NCBI GenBank assembly: GCA_029204225.1
Contig: CM055099.1
Location: 63,580,626 to 63,644,625 of the forward strand
Direction of reading: 5' to 3'
Origin: Diphasiastrum complanatum
Lineage: Eukaryota > Streptophyta > Lycopodiopsida > Lycopodiales > Lycopodiaceae
DNA length: 64,000 bases
The translations under genes were made by a program, and so were the position numbers. The notes below the pieces were generated by a model. It was not told the DNA's origin and did no database searches. It was given only the letters and a program-made list of their open reading frames with translations. Below are positions 44,975-54,499 of the stretch, one piece after another; position 1 is the stretch's first letter, and the number at the start of each line of letters is the position of its first letter.

Positions 44975-45667
44975 CTATTGAGAGAGAAATATGAATTGTG
45001 CCAATCCCTTTGATTGCACACTCACATCATTGGTCATGTAGATCACCCTCTTGTCATCTCCATATGCCAACAAAGAAGTGAAGTACTCTTTGTGAAAAGA
45101 CATGTGTGAACTTGATCCATTATTAATCCACCAAGGATCTAGATCTCCATCATTAGCAATCATACATGAAGAAATCACAAAAGCATCATCATTTGCATCT
45201 TGAACATCCAAACCATCCTCATCAAGAGTAAGATTACCTTGCTTGTCTCCTTGATCTTTCTTCTGCTTGTAGCACTCACTAGCAAAGTGTCCTTTGATGC
45301 CACGATAGAAGCACTTGAGCTTTGATCTATCCTTTATTTTTCCATTTGAAGAAGCCTCCCCTTAATCTTGCGAAGTAGACTTGGACTCATAAAGCTTCTT
45401 CAAAGCTTTCCATGATGAAGTACACTTACCAATTTTCTTAAAAAGCTCATTGGCAACATTCATCTTGATCATGTGTAGAGCCCTTTTGGCCCTCTTATCA
45501 TACCTCACTTGATCTTGTTGTGTTTCTAGCCTCTCCTCCAAACCTACAACAATATCCAAAACATCATTCATCTCAAGAAGTGATTCCATCTTCAATTTCT
45601 ACAATGAATAGTTACTTGCGGTAAACCGATCAATGGCTTCCAACATGACTCCACTTGATGTTGCCAT
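44975..45667 (-). pseudogene. Copia C2 gag and protease
   Basis: MATSSGVMLEAIDRFTASNY starts gag at 45667. After a stop, KLKMESLLEMNDVLDIVVGL and KRALHMIKMNVANELFKKIG follow, ending YESKSTSQD. The middle of gag is deleted. The zinc knuckle at about 45305 reads CFYRGIKGHFASEC, so the second Cys is Arg. The protease site reads WWINNGSSSHMS, with Asn for the catalytic Asp. Both changes would disable the proteins. The window-end gag at 62999 is a close relative. Confidence 0.85.
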
Positions 45668-45808
45668 GTAGAAACGACCTGATCTTCTTTTTCAACCCAT
45701 TTCAATGCACAAAGCACTCCTTTGAACAACAACAAATGTTTTCAAAAGAAATCACAAAAATTGAAACTATCTCTAAAATTCTCTTCAGCAGGTGTGCTGC
45801 TAAATATC

Positions 45809-46246
45809 AACATGGCATATCCGGAGCTGTACAATATTTACACCGATTGGGAGTGCAACTTTTCAATCTATTTTGCGAAAATCAAGCACAATCTGCAAGA
45901 TAGAGCGAAATCCCAAGAATACAAATCTTTCTGTACATATAATTTTTGGCAGTTTGGCACTTTTGTAGCCAAAGTATTATTTTTTGCTCAAAATTTATCT
46001 ATTAAGTATAAATTTATTCAGTTTTCATCTAGTTTATTTGAACAGATTACACTTTGGAAAACCTCTGAAGAAGATTTACAATTAGTTCAAGAACTTTTTG
46101 ATGGAACTCTTCTTCCTATAAGGTTTTCGCCATATGGCAACTTATCCATCGGGAGATATACCAGAGCCAGGGAAGATATTTTATTGCTCAAATGCCAGAG
46201 AGATTTGGAATTAGCACAACAATTGCACGAGGATCTTAATACATGA
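45809..46246 (+). CDS. Unknown ORF, about 145 residues
   Basis: I do not recognise this protein. The frame is open upstream to about 45722, but the ATG at 45809 (MAYPELYNIYTDWECNFSIY) is the first ATG with a plausible start. It is rich in Phe, Tyr, Gln and Leu, with no clear membrane segment. It ends TRAREDILLLKCQRDLELAQ, QLHEDLNT, an amphipathic helix. It follows the 5' end of C2 and is not similar to any gag or pol here. It could be a real small gene, an exon or chance. Nothing in the surrounding sequence suggests a function. Confidence 0.35.
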   Translation, partial: NMAYPELYNIYTDWECNFSIYFAKIKHNLQDRAKSQEYKSFCTYNFWQFGTFVAKVLFFAQNLSIKYKFIQFSSSLFEQITLWKTSEEDLQLVQELFDGTLLPIRFSPYGNLSIGRYTRAREDILLLKCQRDLELAQQLHEDLNT

Positions 46247-46249
46247 AAG

Positions 46250-47690
46250 ATTTTTCTTGTATATGGTGTTACAAATTATGTGATGTTGAGCTTTTATATG
46301 TTATTTGTTGAAATATTTGATGCTAAATTGCCAAGTACAGGTCATATATTTAAACTGAAGAAATATCTTCGCATTTGACCTAACAAAGATTTAAAAGGTG
46401 AAGTATTCAACGATACAAAACTATTTTTTTCTAAAGAATAAATATATCTCAAAATGAAGATTATTTATTCACGAGGACATTTCACATTTGAGGAGGGAGA
46501 TATGTGATACCACATATTTGTTAAAGAATGTATATCTACTCCAAAATGGCAAATATACTTGGAAATGAGGACATGCACTAGACAAATATATATTATGAAG
46601 AGGCCTATGTCATTTTTCGGGATATAATTGCTAAGGACCTGTCTTCTACTAAAGGACAAGATGTCCTGAAATGAAACGATGTCTGGAACATGAACCAACA
46701 AGATTCGTATCGTCGCTGTAAACTAGAATAAATTAAACACTTATTGAAAATTATCTTCAATGATTTAATATACATTTATTTGTAATCTATTTATTAATTA
46801 GAGTTAGTAAATGGAGTGATGCACCAGGAATCTTAAGAGGTGTGTTTGCTTGCTCCTTAGATAATATAAAAGAAGACATGCTTCACACCACCGAGAAAGA
46901 GAGAGTTTCTGTATTATGAGATTGGAGAACTGAATAGAGCGACGAAGGCTATCCTTTCTGATTTCTGTCCTCTGCATTGCTAAATGTGAGTGATTTTGAA
47001 TCTACTAGCAATCTCATATGCATTACTTAAATCATTCCTTGGTCAGACAGTACAATAGTTCATTAGAGTCATTTGTTGTGTTTCCATAAAGTTGATCTAC
47101 AGAACTGTCTCTAACTAACTTAACTGTCTGCACCAATACTTTGTGTTCGTCATCGGAGTAAAGTATCCCTTGGTGTAGTTTTCCACAGTCACTGATAAAG
47201 ATGTATGTATGCATGTGAATTGTTATTCTCTGCCTGAAGAATTAAGTTATTGATCTGTATTCATGTTGTAACGAAGATAATTGTTTCTAACATATTCGCA
47301 AACTATTTGAGTTCCTTAACCATGACTGAAAATTAGTTGTTGAGGACTTTTGTCTAGAACACATGAGTTCATGAATAAGACTAACTATTTGTCTGTTCGT
47401 ACACATCTGCATCGAACATAACACATATCCTTGTTGACAGCTTATCAGTCATAGTGTAATTCATTTGAGCTACTCTGATAACATTTCATTTGTAGAACGC
47501 TTTTCATTCGATTCAATAGAGGAAGACTGTTGTTTGGAATTCATTTATCAACACACACCACAATACAAGTAATACTGGCTACTTATAAAATGTCTGTTGA
47601 CAACCAGAATAACATCTGACTCCATTTCATTCGAAATAAGTCAAACTTTTAAATGCTATCTCCTTGGGGAATGACATAAATACTACATAT
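46250..47690. other. Intergenic stretch with a promoter-like segment
   Basis: No coding frame is supported. Near 46863-46875 the sequence GATAATATAAAAGAAG has a good TATA box, preceded by GAGGTGTGTTTGCTTGCTCC and followed by a purine-rich leader. It could be a host promoter or the promoter of an unrecognised solo LTR. Confidence 0.35.
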
Positions 47691-47729
47691 ATCTAGCAAC
47701 TTTAGATTGGTATAGCACGACAATCCTAC

Positions 47730-48110
47730 ATCCTATACCCTAAAAGCCAAATCTTGTACCTTGAATCCTAAAACATGTATTCCAAACCCTACATCCCAAA
47801 TGCACAACCTTGAATCCATTCTACATTTCTCATTCTATTCAATTCTATGCTTCATATTACTATTCTTATTCATCATTGATTTTCATATTCCTTCAACATT
47901 AAATCATTCATTCATATTCTACCTATATTCATACGTCTATCTCATTCATATTTTCAAAAGAATTCATCCCTATCCTATTATTGGTCCTATTCCTATTCCT
48001 ATTCCTACTCATTTATCCATTCATGTTCTTAAGCCCTAATCCTTAGATTCTAAATCCTAAACCCTAAACATCATACACCAAATTCTATATCCCAAATCCT
48101 GAATTGCCTA
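47730..48110 (+). repeat. CCTA/CCTAAA-rich degenerate repeat DNA
   Basis: Degenerate units such as TACCCTAAAAG, AACCCTACATCCC, CCTATTCCTATTCCTATTCC and CCTAAACCCTAAACATC recur. The plant telomere unit CCCTAAA appears only in isolated or paired copies, so this is not a telomere array. From 48110 to 48860 I see only AT-rich and CT-rich sequence. Confidence 0.5.
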
Positions 48111-48949
48111 CTTTGTGAGTACTCCTTGTATTTTTGTAGAGTCAATTTATTCACTTGTCATTGAGTTGGTTCATTTCTGCAAGTCGCGAAATGAAGACAT
48201 TTGAAGAATGCTAAATATCTGAATCTGAAATAGTCGAGTTTTTCACCTATGTAATTATTGTGTATTCCTATGAGTGAGTAGGAGTAAGATTATCCCCAAC
48301 AAGAACCACCCTTATTGATTGATTGTTGTGAGAGATGTGATTATTGAATGATTGTTGGATCGAATCAATCTCTCACCTAATTCCAATAGGATAGATACTA
48401 TTGATACCATGATGGACATGTAAACCAAAAGATGAATTGATTCCAAACAAGATTTGTGTCACTTTCCACTCTAAGTTTGCACTAACAAAATCTAGAAAGA
48501 TCTACCAAGATCTAGAATACAAAACTTAAAAATCAACTATCAAACCAAATCTAGCCAATTGGATTTTTTAACTCGCTTTGATCTCCAAGATGAAATGCAC
48601 ATAACTTTAAAACATTTACAATCCATAAGAAAATTGTAATCACAAATACAAATGTAACATTCTTTATCATACACTCTTTTACATACAAAAAACATCAACT
48701 CACATTTAATCAATCTCTCTCTTTCTATCTTTCTTTCCTTCTATTTTTCAATCTCATTCACTCTCCACTTCCTCTCATTCATTCTCACATTCAATCTCTT
48801 CACTTTCATCTCTCTCAATCTTCTCATCAAAAAATCTTGCACTTTCATTCTCTAAACAAAAATGAGAAATGTTTAGCTTCCACTCTTGTTTTCTACCAAA
48901 AAAAAGGGGTGTGGGTCTGTTCTTGCGACTTTATTTTGGCAAAAAAATA

Positions 48950-49400
48950 AGTGTGTGGCAGTGCCACACCCGTCCATTTTTTTTGGCCACGCGTGGCAAT
49001 AGTCCAAGGACAGACATTTTTTATTGCCATGCATGGCAACAAAAATGGACAGGTGTGGCACTGCCACGCTTTTTGCTTTTTTATTGCCACGCGTCGCAAT
49101 AAAAAATGACTATCCCTGGAATATTGCTACGCGTGGCAAAATTCCAGGGATTTTCGTGGCACTGCCAGGCGTGGTAGTGCCATGGCCAATGAAATCCGAC
49201 AACAATTTCTCGGGTGGACATGGTGTGGTTGTACCATGAGTGGTTGTGCCACACATTTGAATTTTGAACCATCTACCGCCGGGAAGGAATGCCAGTGCCG
49301 TATTTTGCACGTGTGTGGCTTAACCTGCGTGGCTGTGAACATGTTCATTGCCACGCTCGTTGCCATGCCATAACCACACAATTTGCCACGCGAAACCAAA
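48950..49400. repeat. Cluster of GGCA/TGCC palindromes
   Basis: At least seven short palindromes are packed here: 48953-48969 (GTGTGGCA arms), 48986-48997 (GCCACGCGTGGC), 49024-49039 (TTGCCATGCATGGCAA), 49055-49067, 49083-49100, a 40-nt one at 49112-49151 with 18 of 20 pairs, and an imperfect one at 49155-49180. Further TTGCCACGC-type half sites continue to about 49390. No coding frame is convincing. Confidence 0.85.
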
Positions 49401-49465
49401 TTGATCCGCGATGCATCATGTGTTGTTTGTGTGGCTATGAGTATGGCAAACAACAGTTATTTGTT

Positions 49466-49468
<3 letters not shown>

Positions 49469-49522
<54 letters not shown>
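49469..49522 (+). repeat. (GA)n microsatellite, about 26 units
   Basis: An uninterrupted GA run follows TTGTTGTT. It is the second long GA tract of the window. Confidence 0.95.
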
Positions 49523-49525
<3 letters not shown>

Positions 49526-49529
49526 ATGG

Positions 49530-50015
49530 TGATAATTTTGATAGTATGAGTAAAATATGGGAAGTGATGGTGATGCTAATTGATCATAATAGGGATGATG
49601 GTGAATATAGATATGAAGAAATATTGCGCTGATATTGTCATGTGCCAATCTTAGTATTGAAACATCTAATCCATTCTTGAACATAAAATAAGCATGGAAC
49701 TTGCATGAAATCAAGAAAATAAAAGATAGCATCAAAAGCTCAAAAATCACAAATGTAGAATAGCCTCCAAATTAGCATGACCTCTTCTATTTATAGTGGT
49801 CCTTAGTGCCTCTAATTTGAATTTGGTGCCTTATTACCTTAATTTGGGCCTTACAACCATTATTACAATTCCCTTCAATACAAAGATGGAATAGTTGATT
49901 AGGTCGCTTTATTGACGAACTTAATGACATAAGCCTTCTCTAATTTAGCACCATGGCTACATTTAGCAAACTCTTTGGTTGTCACACATGGGCTAGTTAT
50001 ACATAGTACATGACA
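49530..50015 (-). repeat. Chromovirus 3' LTR (end estimated)
   Basis: On the minus strand AAGCTGGGGAAG is followed by TGTCATGTACTATG, a purine tract and an LTR start. A TATAAATA box lies at 49795-49788. The far end is not fixed. Confidence 0.6.
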
Positions 50016-50019
50016 CTTC

Positions 50020-51290
50020 CCCAGCTTAAGCATTTTTGTCCTAAAAAATGAAGACCATGCCATGTAGGTCTATGTCAAGTGTCATGAGGTAACCATATAT
50101 ATGCCATCTCTTTAGAAAAGAATGATCTTCCCATGTGTTGTCTTCACAAGGCAGCCCTTTCCATGTGATAAGGTACTGTTTTATTCATGTTCCTTTCCTT
50201 AAGTCTTTTTCACGGTACCCAACCACTGCCTCTAGTTCCACTACCAAATTTCCTTTTTCATTTATTGGTGGTAGTTTAACCATTGTTTGAATGTTCTTAT
50301 GAATATGCTTCTTCAAGAAGATGACATGAAACACATCATTTTCATTATGATTGGTAGTTCCAATTCATATGCTAGTTCTCCCACCCATTTGGAACTATAA
50401 CCAACATCTCCTGGTCATGTGTTGGATATGACATCTCCTTGTCGGTCAACTTTGGACTTTAATATGCAATCACATCATCTTTTTGACTTAGTATGGCTCC
50501 TAGTCCAGTTCCACTTGCATCAACAATCACTTTGAATGGTAAACCAAAGTTTGGTTGTACCAAAATTGGGGCATTCACCAAAGCTTCCTTCAATTGAACA
50601 AAGCTCCTTTGAGCATTTTCACTCCATTCAAATTTTCCGTTCCTTAATAAATGTGTGAGTGGTGCTACTACCTTTGAAAAGTTGAAAATGAATCGCCAAT
50701 AGTAGGATGCACATCCTAGAAACCCTCTTGATTGCCAAAAAGTTTTAGGCTTTTCCAATGTTTAACCACCTCGACCTTGCATCCACCTTGCGATCTTTAG
50801 TTACCATATGCTCCAAATACTCAATCTCTTGTTGCGAAAACTCACATTTTGACATCCTAGCAAAAAACCTTATAGTCCCATAACAATTTTAAAACCACTT
50901 CCAAATGATTTGCATGTTCTTTTAAGTTTCAACTATAAACCAAAATGTTATCGAAGAACACCAAGTTAATTTGTACAAGTATGGCCTATTCATCAATGCT
51001 TGGAAAGTAGCGGGTGCATTGGTTTAACCAAAAGGCATAACTTTGAATTGCTAATGCCCCGCATCTTTTTGAAAACTAGTCTTTTGTTGATCCTCCTTGC
51101 TTACTTTGATTTGATGATAACCCAGAGCAAAGATCAATCTTTGCTTGATGATGTAGCATTTCTACATGGATTTTGTGCTTTCTAGCTTTTTAAGTAGTGC
51201 ATAAAAGCAAATCTCACCTAGGTCTTCACGTTTTTGAAAGAATTTTCTGGTTGCTTTTGCACTAGTTTGGACATCCTATCAGTCTATAGC
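50020..51290 (-). pseudogene. Ty3/gypsy chromovirus pol remnant with chromodomain
   Basis: Reverse transcriptase begins near 51250 with IFALGYHQIKVSKEDQQKTS, then VMPFG, a stop, TNAPATFQALMNRP. The frame at 50758-50459 holds FLGCASYYWRFIFNFSKVVA, ALVNAPILVQPNFGLPFKVI and DASGTGLGAILSQKDD (RNase H start). PTHDQEMLVIV and WENxHMNW lie near 50430. Integrase core is missing. At 50280-50130 a chromodomain follows: EAVVGYREKDLRKGT, a stop, IKQYLITWKGLPCEDNTWED, HSFLKRW. Chromodomains at the integrase C-terminus define the chromovirus clade and are thought to guide insertion into marked chromatin. Many stops show old age. The chromodomain reading ends close to the LTR. Confidence 0.85.
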
Positions 51291-51777
51291 CCAATGAAAA
51301 GGTCAATGGATACTTTGGCATTCCAATACACATTAAAAGATTTAAGCAATGGTGGTTATTTCATGCACCTTAAAGTCTTTTTCTTAATGTTGGCGTTGCG
51401 TGAGCAAAAGGTACATTGCACAAATCAAAGACATACATAGTAAAATATTATAACTGATGTTAGACCGATTACATGCATAACCCTCGTGATGATCTACTGT
51501 CATAATTTCGAATATGATTTAGCATATGTTCTCCATTTCCATTGGAAAAGTTACCAGAACTATTCTGATGCTATTACCATCTTAAATACTCCTTTGCCAA
51601 ATGAGGAATCTAAAGAGTGTAGCAGGATTCCATGAACAATGATGAACATTACTTGCTCTTATGAATCTGTAGCGGCATACTATTTGTGTTATAACCAGCG
51701 AACTAGATTATTCAATATGTAAATTATCTCATCGTGATCATGTGCGTTTCCTGCAACTCCTGAGCTGAATACATAGG

Positions 51778-53379
51778 TCACTGAGGAGCAGCTGGAAGGC
51801 TTATCTCCATATCAATATGAATGTCAGCTTCGTGTGTTGAACCTGCGAATATTTTGAAAAGCTTCTGTACAAATGCCTGAAGGTTTGTGTAAGAAGATCC
51901 GCCTTTCTTCCAAGAGCTTCTTATTACATCTCTGAGCTGTCTTACATTCTTCTTCATTTGCTTCCCTTCCTCTCCTTCCATGAGAATCTTTACGATTTTC
52001 TCGATCTCTTCTTTGCGTAACTTCTTATTCTCGTCGTTTTGAAGTTGTATACCAGCTTTCCACTGCTCAACAATCATCCTGCAGTTCGTTTTTTGTTCTG
52101 CGAATTGAGGATACGCAATCAACGGAACTCCCATGAATATGCTTTCGATGGTTGAATTCCATCCACAATGGGTAAGAAATCCGCCTGTGGAAGGATGGGA
52201 AAGAATTGATAGCTGGGGAGCCCAGGGAGACATAACAAAGCCTCTATCCTTTGTGCGAGATTCAAAGCCTTCCGGAAGCAACACAGAGAGAGAAAGACTC
52301 TGATCTCCAGAGGCGACACCTGGGGGTGGTCTCAGCACCCAAAGAAAAGCATGGGAACTGGCTTCTAGCCCGAGAGCTAGCTCCGTTATGTTCTCAAGGG
52401 AAGGAATGAAAACGCTACCAAAGGACACGTATAAAACGGATGCTGGAGATCGAGAGTTGAGCCATCTCAAGCATTCCTTCTCTTCTTCTTTTCTGTTATC
52501 GGGCTGGTAGAGATCTACATAATTATCATGTAACAGTTGTAGTGGAAGCACAGGACCCAGAGCCTGAACATTGATCTTCGTTTGATTAATACTCTCATAC
52601 TTTTGCAGGACATCGATTGTATTTGCCTCTAGCTCATAACAAGTATTGATGAGGATGGTTGGAGCTGTTTCAGATAATTTATATGCGGCATCTGTAAGGC
52701 GCTGCAGAGTAGCCTTAGGGAGGGAATCACGGATGACATATAGAAGTTCCATATCCCAAGCAGGAGCAAGCCCCGGCAGAGTAATAAGCCTAGGTTCAGC
52801 GGACAACCTCAGAGGAACGTAACCCTGGGAAATCAAAACCGGTAGGTGAAGCATGACTGAGAGTAGAGATGCAGGGGAAGTGAAAAATAAACAGTAATCA
52901 ATTTTCAAGCTGACGGCTACGTCGTGCATCCACCACAGGAATGTATCGGAAACAATGAAGATTGGAGCTCCTAAAGACTCTTCTCCTGCTGCTACTGCTC
53001 GTAATTTATGTACCAGCTGCACAAAGTCATCTTCCATGTAAGCTGCCACCTCCATGAACCAAGGAGTGATACCGGCACCCTCGTCGATGCCCAGCTCCCC
53101 AACCGGCACCCTTTCTGGCAACCCCACCAGACGAATGAGAGGATCAAGGCTCGCAGCAGCATGATCACGCTGCAATCTAGAGATGCGATGCTGCACACAG
53201 ACATAGGTGACGGCCATACCTTTGGAAGCCAGCAATTTGGCAAGGTTAAGTAAGGGGATAGTGTGGCCTTGCGCAGGGAAGGGAATAAGAAGCACATGAG
53301 GAGGAAGCTGATGGGTATGGCGATGGCGATGGAGAGAAATGCTATCGGAAAGAGAGGTAGTGGTGCTCAAGGAAGCCAT
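51778..53379 (-). CDS. Family-1 UDP-glycosyltransferase (UGT), intact and intronless
   Basis: This enzyme would transfer a sugar from a UDP-sugar to a small acceptor in the cytosol, as plant GT1 enzymes do. The 533-residue protein has the catalytic His39 in PFPAQGHTIP and the partner Asp145 in FIVSDTFLWW. The 44-residue PSPG donor-binding box spans Trp386-Gln429, with WAPQLSILSHP, HCGWNSTIES and GVPLIAYPQFAEQ. The final Gln fits UDP-glucose preference; Glu428 replaces the commoner Asp. I chose the ATG at 53379 because its context (CACCATGG) is strong and no ATG lies further upstream in frame. Length is slightly above the usual 450-500, owing to an N-terminal extension before the first strand and a C-terminal tail. 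It has no intron and no disruption. The acceptor cannot be told from sequence. Base composition is more balanced than the AT-rich flanks. Confidence 0.95.
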   Translation of the reverse strand: MASLSTTTSLSDSISLHRHRHTHQLPPHVLLIPFPAQGHTIPLLNLAKLLASKGMAVTYVCVQHRISRLQRDHAAASLDPLIRLVGLPERVPVGELGIDEGAGITPWFMEVAAYMEDDFVQLVHKLRAVAAGEESLGAPIFIVSDTFLWWMHDVAVSLKIDYCLFFTSPASLLSVMLHLPVLISQGYVPLRLSAEPRLITLPGLAPAWDMELLYVIRDSLPKATLQRLTDAAYKLSETAPTILINTCYELEANTIDVLQKYESINQTKINVQALGPVLPLQLLHDNYVDLYQPDNRKEEEKECLRWLNSRSPASVLYVSFGSVFIPSLENITELALGLEASSHAFLWVLRPPPGVASGDQSLSLSVLLPEGFESRTKDRGFVMSPWAPQLSILSHPSTGGFLTHCGWNSTIESIFMGVPLIAYPQFAEQKTNCRMIVEQWKAGIQLQNDENKKLRKEEIEKIVKILMEGEEGKQMKKNVRQLRDVIRSSWKKGGSSYTNLQAFVQKLFKIFAGSTHEADIHIDMEISLPAAPQ

Positions 53380-53399
53380 GGTGCTTCTGCGAGAGATGG

Positions 53400-53980
53400 G
53401 TAGATGCAACTCTTCTTATTGTCTTTTGGAAGCGGCTCGCCTTTAAAGACATGCAAGTTGAAATGGTGTGGCGTAGAGGAACTAAGCACATAAGGTGACA
53501 TGAACCATTAATGATTTTTTTTTTTTGGAGCCATGGTAACTTGTTTGCCATACATTCACAAGGTCCTCTTGTCCTTTGGCAAAATCTATAAACATCCAAA
53601 TACATCTCTCTTTAAGGTGCATGCACCATTCTTTCAAATTGAGGAGCATAACTACCTTTATGAGTGCATAATAAATGGCAAAAAAAATAGCTTTCTCAAG
53701 TTGATCTTCTTGCACAAAAGAATGGAAAATCTATTCTTAAAGAAATCATTCTGCCAACTTGAATTTATTACCGTATGTAGTTGTCTTGCTAATTCAACTA
53801 TTGTAATCAATAGCTTTGTTGAACCTTTTTAGATTAGTGTTGTATTGCAAAAAAATAATTGAGAAGCTCATTAAAAGAAGCGCAAATGATATAATTTGAC
53901 TTAAAAAGGAGAGAAAGTGTAGGTGTTCCTACCAAGTGAGAGAAATTAATAGTTGCTTGACGAATACATATATCACTTAG
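53400..53980. other. UGT upstream region, no further gene seen
   Basis: This holds the inferred promoter and 5' leader of the glycosyltransferase, up to the copia H LTR. I find no convincing TATA box (a TTTAAAG near 53452 is weak) and no coding frame. Confidence 0.4.
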
Positions 53981-54247
53981 AATTTGTTTCGAACAGGAAC
54001 ACAGATCATGCTACACAGTAACACAGACAGAAAACACTCTCCACAGCAAGCTCACATAACAACTGTATTTCTCAAAATGAAATTACATTGTAAATATAGT
54101 TGTTCACTCAGGCAACCCATGCATGACCCAGGTTGCCGTTGGCGGGACGCGTGTCCCGTCGACTTGCCTCGTGGCGAGGCCAACTGATCCTTATCAACTG
54201 ATAGGACCCACAGTACAATAGCACAGTGATTCTACTTTGATTCTAAC
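53980..54247 (-). repeat. Copia H 3' LTR (limits estimated)
   Basis: A polypurine tract TTTAAGGGAGAGAG (54260-54247, minus) marks the interior end, and sequence starting GTTAGAATCAAAG follows. It includes a GC-rich hairpin (GCCTCG TGG CGAGGC) and CGGGAC/GTCCCG arms near 54150. The outer end is not confirmed. Confidence 0.5.
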
Positions 54248-54499
54248 TCTCTCCCTTAAAGTAGAGTCTCCTTTTTATACAGTCATATACATAGCTTTAA
54301 AGTCAACAAACTTTAAGTACAGAAAGCTTTGATCTAAACTTATCAAACTTTTCTCCAACAACTGGCTTAATGAAAATATCAGCTAGTTGTTCTTCTGTGC
54401 TACAATGAACAACATGAATTTCACGACTCAGCAGCCTCTCACGTATTAAGTGATACTGAATCTCATGTGTTTAGTTCTCGCATGGAACACTGGATTCTT

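Larger units (their letters stand above)
43857..45667 (-). mobile_element. Copia C2: 5' half of a non-autonomous family C element
   Basis: On the minus strand it runs from the gag ATG (45667) through the zinc knuckle, protease, integrase and linker into the first 120 bp of the family C replacement sequence. It stops at 43857, directly against the C1 LTR end. Several coding segments are deleted. A short leader (to about 45720) precedes the gag. Confidence 0.8.

Noticed and set aside
47730-48110. Interstitial telomere array suggested by CCCTAAA.
   Set aside because: Only isolated or paired telomere units occur among other CCTA-rich variants, so no array is supported.
48869-49373. Several overlapping frames of 63-108 codons on both strands in the palindrome cluster.
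   Set aside because: They arise because palindromic GGCA/TGCC repeats lack stop codons in several frames; protein sequence is repetitive and not protein-like.
51778-53409. An upstream start ten codons before the glycosyltransferase ATG.
   Set aside because: The upstream codon is TTG, not ATG; the ATG at 53379 has a strong plant context.
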